Assembly (NCBI GenBank): GCA_947685225.1
Contig: CANTUV010000004.1
Span: forward strand, 12,369,001 to 12,433,000
Direction: 5' to 3'
DNA length: 64,000 nt
Origin: Garcia nutans
Lineage: Eukaryota; Streptophyta; Magnoliopsida; Malpighiales; Euphorbiaceae
In this document: piece by piece, positions 34,462 through 47,098 of the stretch
Position numbering within the stretch: position 1 is the stretch's first letter
How the letters are laid out: the number at the start of each line of letters is the position of its first letter
The notes under the pieces: model-generated
What the model was told of the DNA's origin: nothing
Seen by the model: the letters and a program-made list of their open reading frames with translations, nothing else
The model's database searches: none
Position numbers and translations under genes: made by a program

Positions 34462-37400
34462 AAGTAATTTCATCCTCGAAATTATCTAACACCATAACAA
34501 CCCATTCTTAACATATTAAAATCTTTAATTTCATATGAAAATAATCATATCTTACATTATAATTTATCAAATCACTCAACTTTTACTCTCCCCCTTTAAG
34601 TTAATCATAACTCACCATTATCAATCTATTTTTATCTTATAACTTTCTCAACAGAGCTTCCCAGATAGCTCATTACATTCCCAAAGAATGTTCTTCTACA
34701 CAATAATCAATTCATCTTATAATCTATATATTCCATACATCTATTACATTCAAAATATATATATATCACTTCATCTCTTTATAAATAATCTCTTAACTTT
34801 AACCTCAAAAGTCATTAATTTATATCTTAACATTGATTGTTCCATTCTTACAATCACCTTCAAAATAACATTTACCAAACCTCAATGGATAACAATATTC
34901 TTACTTTTTTTTTTAGCTTGCTTCTCACTTAATATAAATGTTAACATAATGCGTTTAAACTTACTTAATAGGTGAACAACATTTCTCTTTTTCTCACCAT
35001 GTACAATTTATATAATTCAATTTTACACTCCTAGTACAACTGTACATATTAAATCTCAATATTGACTTGCAACTTTAGCGAAATCTAGATCAATCGATCT
35101 ATCTATCACAATATACTAACATTTCAACCTTACTTGATTCAAATCAACAATTAACTTATCGAAATTTTTCATTGGATTTTACAATATATACATATATATA
35201 ACCTAATTCCATTAGGTCAAACTTATATTTCAAATTCTTGTCTTTTCAAATTCATATTTTCACTCAATAAGAATCATGCTTACAAATATACATTTCATTA
35301 TTTCAAAAATTATATCATCATTTCTCATACTCGTACAAAATTTATCAATATAGCCAACAACTATAACCTCATAAACGAACTTTCCCCAACCAGGTCGGTT
35401 GCCCATTGGGCCTCAGGCCACTGCCAATCCCAGGGGTCCGCAGGAGGCAGATAGGTCCGTTTATTTATCTTTTCACAATTCATTTCTCAAAATCAATTAA
35501 GCACTATACCTCAATTATAATTCATTTTCAACCATCATGGTTTCTCATCACATCAAAATAGTATACACATATATCATCAACTATATAGAACATCTCAGTA
35601 TTCAATCATATCTTTTAACCACTATGTCTAGAAACATAGTTATCAATCTCACCAAAACTGTACTATAGGTATATCATCTCAGCTCTAAATCTAAAGATAA
35701 TAAAACTAACCAACTAATCACACTAACCAAATCATATGACCATGATATATTAACAATCACACTTGAAATTTGTAAATCAATATCATTCTTCTATCATTCG
35801 AATTCCAGTCTTTACGACTATAATGCTAGATTGTATCACAAAAATTATATATTTATCCTCTAAACTTTTATTACACCAAGAATTAACACATTTTAATTCC
35901 ATCTCAAAACAGTTTGCTTTTGACTATTTAATAATCATTAACCTAACTCATATGCAATAGTGTTATCGTTAACATTTTCTATGCCCATCCTTCAATCAGA
36001 TACAAATCTTACACAAGTTCCATTTATTACTCCGTTTCCAATCCATCTCTTCTAAAAATTCCAAATATACAATTCTTTCCTTACAATTTCTTATTATACA
36101 CTTATACATAAAACATTTCCACACATAAATACTTTGAGTTCCAAAACATCTTATGGTAGTCTCATTTAGTTATTACCATCACAATCTCACTATCCAATAT
36201 TACCCAAATCCATTTTCATCTTTTATTTCATCACATAATCTATTCTACAAAAATTAAGATTTAATCTCTATTAGGTCCATTACTATATGCAATCTCATTT
36301 CTAATACCATTAAACATGTAATGGTATAAAATAATAAACATGTTATATATACATTCATAGGTCACATTTATAGTGTGACACACTTCCCACCTTTCTTACA
36401 TATAACCATTACATTCATGTCGAAAAGTTTATCTCACGTATCCTCTTTATATATATACACATAATTATGCAATTTATTAAATTTCTCTTTTGCATATAGT
36501 TTATACAAATTTAATATTTACCACTTTCCTTTGACTATCATCATTCTCATTTGTTTATCATAACTTAAGTTATTCATTAACTTCAATAAATATTACACTC
36601 TACTTATAATATTATTTCACAAGGAGCTTAATCACATTTCCAATGTGATATCTCTCTCACATTTGTTTATAAATATCTTTAACACATCTTTCATAATCAT
36701 TTTCATCCTTTCCAATCAAATTACTTAAAGTAACTCATTTTCTTTTGCTCAATTCCTTTTCTTTCATTTTAAACCAAATTTTCCTACTATCAATCACATC
36801 TCCCAATTCCTAATACTTTCATGTGCACTAATATTCATTTCATATATCTCATGTAAATACATTAAACTATTAATATTTAATTGCTCTTTATTCACATTCC
36901 ATTAAAACTATAAATTTTCAACTTACTAATTTACTTAAACTTCAATTTATTCATCTCATTCTCTTAATATCAACTTTAAAACATCTTATATGTATATACC
37001 ACAAAGCAACATCAAAACATATATGTTTCACCATTATTAAACTCATTCCAAAAATCTAAATATCACATATCATCACCATTTACATGAGTTTTCACAATAT
37101 TCAAGCATATCACATTTCTAATATTGAAATCACCATGTTTGCATTAAAATAACAATACAAACAACACCTGTATCACTTCGTACTTAACCAACATCATCTC
37201 CTTTTCTTTTAAAAAAAACCTTAACTTTACATATCCACACCTTAAATTATCACACCTAATCTATACCAATCAACTCATTCAATATTTCACTGTACTCTTT
37301 GCATTTACATAATATATCTTTCCATATTGCCCATCCAGCAATATTTCCAAACATAAAGTTTACTAGAAAAAGATTCAAATAATAGAGGAAAGATTACATA

Positions 37401-37776
37401 CTTTAATCTTTTTTTTTAACTCATTTCCAACTTTATTCTTCTAGCCATTTCTTTAAATATCATACACATATCAATAATCAAACTTTTTACTTATACCTTC
37501 CATACCATTTCTTTATATCACAATCACCTCTCAATTATCAACATTTCAAAATTTGCTTTCATAAGAAACCTCATTTACACACTATCATTTATCTCATGTA
37601 ATTCAAATACATCACAATTCACAATTCACATAATGCCACGTTCGAGACCAACCTATGTGTGAATGCATATGTATGTTTTACCAATTGCATTTCCAAAATC
37701 TTCTTTTTAATTCTTATTTAAACTTTTCAAAAAATTTTCTTTTTAATTTCACTTAGGCCGAGAATCTCGAACCTAA
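34462..37776 (-). other. Non-coding interior of element C
   Basis: Strongly AT-rich, with many short frames on both strands but none supported by a family motif. A GC-rich islet at about 35385-35455 stands out. The sequence after it (cacaattcatttctca near 35477) resembles the stretch that follows the motif array in LTR E, so part of the interior may be an old LTR-like duplication. Confidence 0.7.
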
Positions 37777-37788
37777 GCTCTGATACCA
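37777..37788 (-). promoter_or_regulatory. PBS of element C (initiator tRNA-Met)
   Basis: Minus-strand TGGTATCAGAGC, 7 bp from the LTR boundary at 37796; the same spacing is seen in D (62126 to 62134). Confidence 0.9.
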
Positions 37789-37795
37789 AAATAAT

Positions 37796-40381
37796 TGTAA
37801 CATCCCCATGCTCTATATAAGTACTATACATATACTTAGTATACATACAATACGTATATAGAATATAAGAATGTCACTTTTAGTTTTAAATTTCAGAACC
37901 TTTAATCAAGTTCTAACAATATTACATTAATTTAAATAACATTAACAAAATCATTATATGTTCAATGATCTTAATCTTATTTACCAAAACTTCATTATTA
38001 CATATGAATATAATAGTATGAATAATACATCACAATTAAATCATACATGTATGCATCACCTTCTAGTTGGTCTCGAAACACTCTTACCCTTCTCGTGGCA
38101 TAACAGCTTAACTTCCGAATCAACCGAATAATCACCTGCGCGATCACACAACCGCGCTAAGCCCGAAAGCTTAGTAATACAAAACATTCATAAAAACATA
38201 CATTTCATAAAATCATTTTTATATATTAACTTTACATAACATTATTTTATTATCATGTTTTCCCATTGTGAATACACTTTTCATATATACTTTTACTAAT
38301 GTTTTATTCATAATTATATACACATACACTTCATTTCAATAATTCACAATTCAATGACTACCCAAAACCTTCATGAAGCAATATTCATCATTTCCACATC
38401 CATATACATTTTACACATCATGTTATAATTTTATAAGCTCATCATTCAACATAGCTTCTTAAGCTATATTCGCTTTCAATAATTTGCTTATATATATTGT
38501 ATACAACTCATTCCATGATTATCATCATATATTTCAATCTATGGTTATCACCATATATCACATAACATTATATTTCATTCCATGGTTCACATTAAAAATA
38601 AAGACAACATATATCTCATTATTCATTTACTCCATTATTCAACATTATTCATTTATTCCATTATTCAATAATCCATATATATACAAACACAAGCATGGGC
38701 CCAAAACACTAATATGCCATTCCACTTTCAGAGTTAATGTTTTGGTTCAATTTTCACATTTATCATTATCCCAACTAGGCTTCAAGGATTAAGGTTCAAC
38801 CAAGCTTCATGGGGAGCAAAGCATGCTAAGCATCAACCCAACTTGGCTTCAAGAACCAATCCAACCTAGCTTCAAGGGTTGTAACATCTCAATTAGGCTT
38901 CAAGGATTAGACCCAACCAAGCTTCAAGGGGAGTAAAACATGTTAAACTTCAACCCAACTTGGCTTCAAGGATCAAATCCAACCTAACTTCAAGAGATTG
39001 TTACTATCATTAGGCATGCCACCAATAACAAAACTCTGAAAATGAATAACATATTAGACACACACAATTCATTTATTATTTCATTCTCAATTCCATTTCC
39101 AATTCTCATCATAATATAGGCAAACATGCCCCATTTATCTCAATTGAACCATCATAGCCAATCACAATGGCTTCATATCTCATTTGAATCATCATAGCCA
39201 ATCACAATGGCTTCACATTTCATTTCACAATATAACACTTCATTATTCAAGTATATATATATATCATCAATGATATTGAATATCAATTAAACAAACATAT
39301 CATATAAACATGCTTCAATCATATCATTTACATCATTATAGCTTATAACATTAATTTCACACATCTCCTTATATGTCAATTGTATTACAATTTATAATCA
39401 ATTATATTGCACATACCTTTTAATGATCCTCATATCTTTCACTTGCCATATTTCCTCATATCAGCACCTCTTTCACATTTCATATTTCATTAATAATATA
39501 TATATATACATAGCAATTTACATTATTCATAAGCATCAACAACACATTTATAGCTAAATGTGTTAAGATCTAAGAATATATAAACATACTCAATCAAATA
39601 GGGTTTGTACTTACCTTATGTACCACTTACACCAAACTACACACTTCCTTTTTCAATTACTCTTCACCACTTGAATTAGAGCCATCCATTTTCTTCACAA
39701 CCTATTCCATTCAAATAATAAAATATATGAATCTCAATACAATTATTCTTAGATTAATCACATACTAGACCTTTAGATCACAAATTACAAACCGACTTCT
39801 CTCTCTAGGGCTCCACGGCCGTGGCCTACTATTCCCCCACGGGCGTGGCTTAACAACCAATTCTGCCCAAATGCTCTAAAATGGCCACGGTCGTGGCCTT
39901 CCAATCCCCACGGCCGTGGCATATAAAGTGAATCTGTTTCTTGTGTTCAACACCTCTACGGCCATGGCTTCCAATGGCCACGGTCGTGGCAGCCAATGGC
40001 CACGGGCGTGGCACCCAAAATACCTCTGTTCCCGGACCAAACACATGTATTCTATGTTTTAAACTCCATTAAACACAAACATACATCAATCATACATCAA
40101 TTATTCAATTCTCCAACTAATACATATTAAATCCTTACCCACCAATTTCACTAATCCTTCATCATCTTCACAAAAAAACCATTTAAATCTATATATATCT
40201 TTCAATCTTTCACTATCATCATCTTAACATATTAACTACCTCAAATCTCAACAATTCATCATCATCCTCATAACTACCCACATCAAATTCAAACTCAAAC
40301 CATAGAAATCAATGTAAAGGAATGAATACTTACTTTGTTATTTGCCAAATCTTGAATAAAAATCTTCAATCTTCTCAAAAT

Positions 40382-40425
<44 letters not shown>

Positions 40426-40490
40426 ACCACAAAGAAGAAGAAGCAGAAGAAGAAAGAAACTTCTTGCTTCTTCCGTTCTTATCTTATATA

Positions 40491-40543
<53 letters not shown>

Positions 40544-40860
40544 TAACAATAACAATAATAATAATAATAATAATAATAATACTAATACTAAAACTTTAAA
40601 TCTCCACCACATATTCTTTCTTTGACTTTCTTCTTCTCTTTTCTTTTTGTCCTTATTATCATTATTATTATTACTTAATTATACAAATATATATACAATT
40701 CACTTTCCCTACACCAATTTTATATCCCATGTATATATATGATGTATATGTATATGTCTTATATATATTATCTTTATATTACCCATATACACATATACAT
40801 TAAATCCAAATACAACAACAATAACTCCAAAACTCTTAGGGTCTATTTCGGGATATTACA
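37796..40860 (-). repeat. 5' LTR of element C
   Basis: Partner of 31385-34447. Compared with it: about 20 substitutions, a 17-bp deletion near 39540, loss of one 22-bp dyad unit, and longer (CT)n and (AAT)n runs. The frame at 38484-38792 duplicates that at 32073. Confidence 0.92.
39814..40010. repeat. CACGNNCGTG dyad array, LTR C copy 2
   Basis: Same array as 33420-33638 with one 22-bp unit missing. The dyads at 39957, 39979 and 40001 keep exact 22-bp spacing. Confidence 0.9.
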
Positions 40861-40865
40861 CTCAT

Positions 40866-42052
40866 AAACCAGGGTCAGCAGCAGCTGAAATACCCGGTCC
40901 GGAGACTTATCTTAGGCAGATTGCAATAGCTTTTCAGCAAATGGTCGGAAGGGGCCCTGCTGCTGAGGGAGATAGGAAACCCCCGATCGAGAAGTTAAGA
41001 ATGTATGGTGCAAAGGAATTTAAGGCTGGGCGTGAAGAGGGATCTGAGGAAGCAGAATATTGGTTAGATAGTATCATTAGAGTTCTTGACCAGCTCCAAT
41101 GCACTCCGGAGGAAAGAGTGGTTTGTGCTACCTCGCTCCTGACAGAGGAGGCGTACATATGGTGGGATACCACGCAGCAGCGGGTTCCACCAGAACAACG
41201 AACTTGGGAATTCTTCAAGAGTGAGTTTAAAAAGAGGTATATCACTGATGCATATTTGACTGCAAGGCGCAATGAGTTCATTCATTTGAAACAAGGCAGA
41301 ATGATGGTATCAGAATATGGAAGGAGTTTACGCGCCTTAGTAAGTATGGAAAGAAGTTAAAAGAAACTGAAGCTGAGCGATGCGAGAAATTTTTAGAAGG
41401 ACTTAGTGATGAAATTAAGATACAGCTAGTGGCATTGGATAATATAGAGTTTTCAAAGTTGGTTGCTAAAGCATTGGATGTTGAAAAGGTGCAAGTAAAT
41501 ATGAGGAATCGTCAACAGAGAATTCAACAGAAAAGAGAGCAAGTACAGAGTGCCCCAGGTAATCATCAGTCTGCTAGCAAGAGAGCTAAGGGTGAAGGAT
41601 CCTTTATGAGTGTAAAGCAGAATTTAAGACCATCTAAAGGACCTAATTTTCAAGCTTCCTCAGTAGCCAACACGGGAGGAATAAGCAGAGGATCAAGTAA
41701 AGGTTCTGGAAGGGCTGAATATACTCCATACCCCTCGTGTGAGCATTGTGGACGAAAGCATAGGGCAGAATGTTGGTTAGTTACTAGAGCTTGTATACTT
41801 TGTGGTGCCACTGATCACCTTAAGAAGGATTGTCCTAGAAATGTGACAGAGATTTCAAAAGTTCCTGAAAGAACACAAGTAGCAAGTAGCAGCGGTAAAG
41901 GTCGAGAAAGAGGAAGAGGCAGAGAAAATGGTAGTAATCAAATAGAAACAAGATCGGAGACAGTAGATCGCCCTGAATCGAGAGCGCCAGCCAGGATATA
42001 TTACATGAGGGCAAAAGAGAATAAAGCAGAAGAAGGAAATGAAGGTACGTAA
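40866..42052 (+). pseudogene. gag of element B, main part
   Basis: Gag with a capsid-like domain (EAEYWLDSIIRVLDQLQCTPEE, AYIWWDT, WEFFKSEFKKRYI) and two zinc knuckles near 41740-41840: CEHCGRKHRAEC (CX2CX3HX3C) and CILCGATDHLKKDC (CX2CX4HX4C). A single-base frameshift near 41320 splits the frame (stop at 41358-41360; the next frame runs to 42052). C interrupts the N-terminus at codon 27. The protein ends in EEGNEGT, the position that in D precedes the protease domain, so sequence was lost exactly at the gag-protease boundary. Arg/Gly-rich linkers suggest nucleic-acid binding. Confidence 0.88.
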
Positions 42053-42176
42053 GTTTAAAATCAGTGTCTTGAGTACATATGTGTGTATATGTGACGATTA
42101 TTAGTTATATTGATGATGTGTAATTACACGTAAGAATCATGCATGAATAAGTAAGTTTCGGGGTGAAACTTAAATT
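42053..42176 (+). other. 3' UTR of element B
   Basis: About 125 bp between the gag stop and the PPT. No pol remnant is visible. It ends in a ggggtgaaacttaaattaag segment that has a counterpart in L. Confidence 0.7.
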
Positions 42177-42190
42177 AAGGGAGGTAGAAC
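42177..42190 (+). promoter_or_regulatory. PPT of element B
   Basis: AAGGGAGGTAGAAC directly before TGTCACATCC at 42191. Confidence 0.8.
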
Positions 42191-44936
42191 TGTCACATCC
42201 CAAAGTTTAGGTAGTCAAGTATTAGGCAAGAAGGACATAAATAAGTGGTCAAATAGAGGCTCGAGATAGTCAAAAACAAAATCGGTGTGCAAAGGAGGCC
42301 CGTGAAGTCGACGGGACCTAAAGGTAATTTTTCGAAAGGCCGAGGACCTAAGAGTAATTTTTTGAAAAGTTGTGTTGGTTCTTAATAGTGACCCTTACGG
42401 ATGCCATAAATGTGTTACCGGGATTAATCAGGTCATAATGGTGGCGCACGATTTTTCCCAAAAATGCACGATTTGTAAGTTACGGGCGATTTTCCGACAA
42501 GGGCATTTTGGACATTTCCACCGGAGGGGCGATTTTGTAATTAAATATAACTTTGGGGGCAAAATTTAAAAGAACAAAAAACCACTTTCAGGTGGCCAAA
42601 TCCTAGCCATTAAGTCCAAATGGGTTGGACAAATCATGGCCATTGAAAATAAACAAATTAATTAAATGGAAATTAAATTATAAACAACTAATTTTGGTCT
42701 TCCAAATACAAGTAAATGATCAAAAAAACACCACCATCACCACTTTTCTTCTTCCTTAGGTCGTGCTCCCCCCTCCCTTCCATTTTCAAGGAGAAAATTT
42801 TCAAGTCTAAGCCATTTTTTCAAGTGAAATTCAATAGGAAATAAGGTAAGATACCATCCTAAGTCTTATTCTTTCATTAGAATTAGGTATTAGGCTATGT
42901 TTAGGAAGATTTGATATTATGTTCATGTTGGGAAAGTATTAGAAAGTTGATGATTATGGTGAAAAATGATAAACTACTTAAAGGAAATGATGAAAATGAT
43001 GATTATTAGTAAGAATAAGTAAAGGATTGTGAGAAAATCATAAGGAAGCATCATGTTCATATCTAGGGTTTGTTCTTACATATGTGACATGTTAAATTCA
43101 TAGGAAATCAAGGAGATTAGAGAGGAAAGGAAGTGAAATAGACAAGAAGAGCAAGGAAAAGCAAGGTTTGGTACTTTAACTAATTGTTTGTTCATTTTCT
43201 TGAAATTTTTTGGTTCTAGAATTAGTGAAATGCTGTGACTTGTATGATTTTTAATTAAATATAGAAACATTTCCTTGAAGTGAATTTTTTATATGTTGTG
43301 CATCAATGCGTCTAGAATGACTGAAAAATATTTTGAGTTGAATTCGGAATTGTTATGATTATGGAAAAATTATTTCTGTTAGACCTGCTCTAGGAGGTAC
43401 CTTGACTGAGACAGCCATGTTTCCGGATTTTTAATAATATTTAGAAAAATAATCTTCAATTGAATTTTGGATATGTTGTTTTTTAGTGAGTCTAGTATGT
43501 GAGAAAAATAATTTTGAACCACATTGATTGAATTTAATTTACGGAATTCACAAAATTCAGAACTGCTGCCAGGATGCAGGGCAACTGGAGCAGTCTGGTT
43601 GGGTGAACTACTTGAACAAGATTTTTTGTCCAGTTTGATCTGAAATTTTAAAGGAATGATTTTAAGATGTAAAAATAAATTCTGTAAAAATTTTATAGTT
43701 TTTAGGCAAGTAGATTATTTTATACAATTTTTCAAAATAAGGATCAAGTTGAGTCCAAAACCAGAATTTACTATTCATATGGTCATTTTGCTAATATTCA
43801 TTTGGTCATTTTTCAAAAGTAATCCAATTGATTCCTTATGCGTATAAATGAGCATAATATGCTATTAAAATGACAAAATATGATATTTCACATTGAAATA
43901 ATATAAGAAACACAAGTCGATAATTGTATAATGCATATTCGATTAAGAAATGACATGCAAATTTTGGCTTCACTTGATATCTGGGATAGTACTGAGTAGG
44001 GTCAGGGTATGATATATCATACTATATACAGTGCTGCTTTAATATAGGACTTCGGTCTGAGTTATATAGGGTGACGACCCGAGCTATATAGGACTTCGGT
44101 CCGAGTTATATAGGACTATCGCCCGAGTTATATAGGACTCCAATCCGAGGGCTTCGGCCACAGATTCCACAGGGCTTGGTCCGCAATTTTTTAGGGCCAC
44201 AGCCACATAATATATATACAGTTGTTTCAGTTAGTTCCTTACCATACGTTAGTCTACCAAATTATCTTGTGGAACGAACTTATAAAATGATAATAACTGA
44301 ATATATGACATGTATGGATTGTTTTTATTGTGATATTATTTTTCAATACGACTCATTGCTTTTAAAAGTGCATTATGCGTTTATTATTTATTTTCCATAA
44401 TTAGTTAAAGTACCCACTAAGCAATGCTTAGCGAGTTTAGTTTCTTCTAAACTCGTAGGTTATTAGCAAGGAGCCAGTAGCGAGCAAAGGAGTCCTGCGA
44501 TCTGTCGCTAATCAACAAACTTAGGTGGTGTTCTTCATTTTGTATTTTGGTATTAGAAACTGGCATGTACTTATTTGAACAATACAAAGAGATAACTTGA
44601 TGTAGCATGTAAATCTAGTAATGTATAATAATTGTATGGTTTTAAATTGAGTTGGGTTGTGAATATAGAAGTGTGAATTCTTCTTGCAGGATTGTAGTTG
44701 AGGTTATAAGGGTAGATTATTGGGTGTGCTTGAGTTGAATTGTGAAACAAAATATTTTTCAAAAATAAGAAAAATCAGTTTTGGCGACACTTGGGACCTA
44801 GAATTTTAAGGGAGACTCCGTCAAAATTTTTGGAAAATTTTTATAAGGAACATTAAGTAAGCTGACATAACCAGAGCTCGTATCCCGATGTAGCATTCCT
44901 CCTCGGCTTATTCATAGGTCGGGAAGGGGTGTTATA
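42191..44936 (+). repeat. 3' LTR of element B
   Basis: Partner of 28408-31112; the last bases are gttata rather than gttaca. The array at 44040-44150 has five 22-bp units against three in the 5' LTR. Stem-loop CTAAGCAATGCTTAGCG at 44417-44433. Confidence 0.9.
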
Positions 44937-44941
44937 AGGAC

Positions 44942-46526
44942 ACCCACCATTTGGTAGAAACATATCCTTTACAATAATCCAAAAATCTAAAATAAATCAA
45001 ATTACATAGGAAGATAATTAATGAGGTATCCACAATGTGGAAACATACCTCCTACATAATGAAATTAAAAATAAGTAACGTTAAAATAATAAATCATATA
45101 TATTAAAACATTCAAACATTCACAATAATTAAAAGTAAATCATCCATTATAAATCAAATAAAATAAATCATCCATCATAAGTATATAATGATATATTAAA
45201 TAATCAAACCTAGGTTTTTAATCTTACATAAAGTATTCAATACACAAAATTAGCGTTTACATCTTAAATTGGGGCCTATATGATTTTAAACATAGTTTTA
45301 GGATTTTAAATACAAAATTATGGTTTTAAATGGAAAACTAGGATTTTGGTTTGAAAATTAGGGTTTTAGGGCCTTAATTTGGAAATTAGGGTTTTGGTTT
45401 AAAAATTAAGGTTTTAAAGTTTTAATTTAGAATTTAGGGCTTTGTTTTGGAAATTAAGGTTTTTATAAAATTAGGGTTTGGATCCAAAAAGATTAAATTA
45501 AATCAAGTTATTAAAGTTTTGTACTAAATCACAACCAAACTTTATTTGCTAATGGACTAAACAACTTCAATATATTTTTACTGGAATTAAACCAACAACT
45601 TCATGCTACTGGATTAAAGCAATTGCAAAACACTATAAACTTAAATGAAGTAAACACAGAATAACGCACCTTTGTTTGTTGGCTTCACCGAATTGTATGC
45701 TGATCCAACCTCCTGCATACACTACTATTAAGTCTTGGTTGAGCAAAGTGAAGGCAATGCCTACTACCTTCTTGTTGTGTGCTGATTGCTTAGTCTTAAA
45801 TTTTAATTATCCCTTAGTATTGCTACCATCCCCTTTTACTCATTGCCCCTCTCCTTTTCTAAATATGCCTGCTAGGTTTTCTTTAATAATAATTCATGCT
45901 AATTATCACCACCCCTTGATAACTCTGGCTACGTTTATTTTTAATGTGTCAATTAGGGTTGTCAGTCCCAAAGTTAAACACAATTAGGATTCATAAATTG
46001 GCCAAATTCTTTTCAAATTAGGATTCATATCAATTTAGAGTGTCCAAATCAACATGGATCTGACTCATGTTGATTTGGAGTGTCCAAATCAACATGAGCC
46101 ATTGCTCATGCCGACTTGGATGACTTGGAGTGTCCAAGTCAACATGAGCTAGGCTCATGTCGATTTGGATGTCCCAAATTGACATGAGAATTGCTCATGT
46201 TTATTTGGATTCTAAAATAGACATGAGCATTGCTCATGTCTATTTCAATGCCCAAATCTATATGAGCTTTGCTAATGTCTATTTTGATGCCGAAATAGAC
46301 ATGTGCATTGCTCTTGTCTATTTGGCTCATTTCTACTTGGCTAATGTCTATTTGGCTCATTTCTTCTTGGCTATTGTCTATTTGGCTCATATTGAGCCTG
46401 ACTGATCCAACCGAACTGACCAACTTCAACTTCAACTTCAACTGGACCTAATTCAATCATATTAAATTTAGTTCAGACCTCTTAATTAGAACTAAGCTCA
46501 TTCAGCGCCAAAATTAAGGGTCTACA
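44942..46526 (-). mobile_element. LTR of element H, outer part
   Basis: Continuation of 28001-28407 after B. Its outer end on the minus strand is TGTAGACCC at 46526, the same start as LTR G (52280). It contains a hairpin array at 46040-46395. H therefore inserted into the leader of G; the flank ccttc (46527-46531) is the expected TSD, but its partner was lost with the truncated end of H. Frames at 45676-45987 and 46139-46441 have no support. Confidence 0.82.
46040..46395. repeat. GACATGAGC/GCTCATGTC hairpin array, LTR H
   Basis: Six to seven units of about 45-60 bp. The best is a perfect 9-bp-arm hairpin at 46220-46240 (GACATGAGC, loop ATT, GCTCATGTC). Others near 46091, 46142, 46188, 46260 and 46299 are diverged. 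On the element's strand the array starts about 130 bp into the LTR. Confidence 0.85.
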
Positions 46527-47098
46527 CCTTCTTCTTAAATATACTTACAACTATTTAGGTCATTTATTGAATATGAAAAATTAATTTTGGGCCTAATTTT
46601 TACCAAGAATTGTGAATCATAGGCTTGTTTGTGGCATTAATCATTAGTTGTTTTTCCAAATAGGAAATCTATTCATAATAAAAACTTTAATTTTGTTTTA
46701 ATTCATAATATAGCATAAAATCTATTTTTAGTGGATCCAATGGATTAAAGCTTAATCAATAGGAATTATCATGGACTGGTTTCTAAATTTGAGAATACAA
46801 CTATTGCTTAAACCGTCCAAGTGAATCTTTTTAAAAATAAGATGTCCCACGTTGATATTTTGTTGATCATATACCTAGGAAAACAAACTCGTCACTTGCG
46901 TGTTGATGATATATGGTTGGAAGGGATGTCCTGACTTTGCTTGTTTTTTTGTTTATTAGTCATGCATACATGCATGCATGCATTACATTACATTCCCATT
47001 AATCCTTTCTGGCTCATGGACCTGGAGTATAGCATTTAAAGAGCATACGATAACACCACCTATAATAGTGATTTTGATTTAATTGCTTCATTAGGAGG
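46527..47098 (+). other. Leader of element G
   Basis: Plus-strand counterpart of the X and H leaders. G's 5' LTR and PBS are not present: H inserted within this leader, and the sequence left of H does not resume G. Confidence 0.65.

Larger units (their letters stand above)
31385..40860 (-). mobile_element. Element C: complete pol-less, LARD-like retrotransposon
   Basis: A 9476-bp insertion with TSD ctcat (31380-31384 and 40861-40865). LTRs are 31385-34447 (3063 bp; 3' LTR in element sense) and 37796-40860 (3065 bp; 5' LTR). The interior is only 3348 bp, AT-rich, with no frame above about 95 aa and no recognisable gag or pol. PBS and PPT are intact. The proportions (3-kb LTRs, 3.3-kb non-coding interior) fit large retrotransposon derivatives (LARDs). 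LTR backbone matches D and E, so its enzymes probably come from a chromovirus of the D/E type. By eye the LTRs differ by about 20 substitutions plus repeat-length changes, so the insertion is recent. Confidence 0.92.
28408..44936 (+). mobile_element. Element B: gag-only LTR retrotransposon, split by C
   Basis: Complete insertion bounded by TSD aggac (28403-28407 and 44937-44941). LTRs are 28408-31112 (2705 bp) and 42191-44936 (2746 bp). The PBS is initiator-Met type. The interior without C is about 1.6 kb and encodes only Gag; protease, RT and integrase are absent. A PPT precedes the 3' LTR (42177-42190). Without C the element is about 7 kb. It lies in the LTR of H and carries C in its gag. 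Gag-only plant elements (TR-GAG) are a known class, usually smaller. The 60-100-aa LTR frames at 29294-30966 and 43076-44762 are duplicated with the LTR and have no support as genes. Confidence 0.9.

Noticed and set aside
35385..35455. Possible tRNA-like GC islet
   Set aside because: I could not fold it into a cloverleaf with a plausible acceptor stem and T-loop motif.
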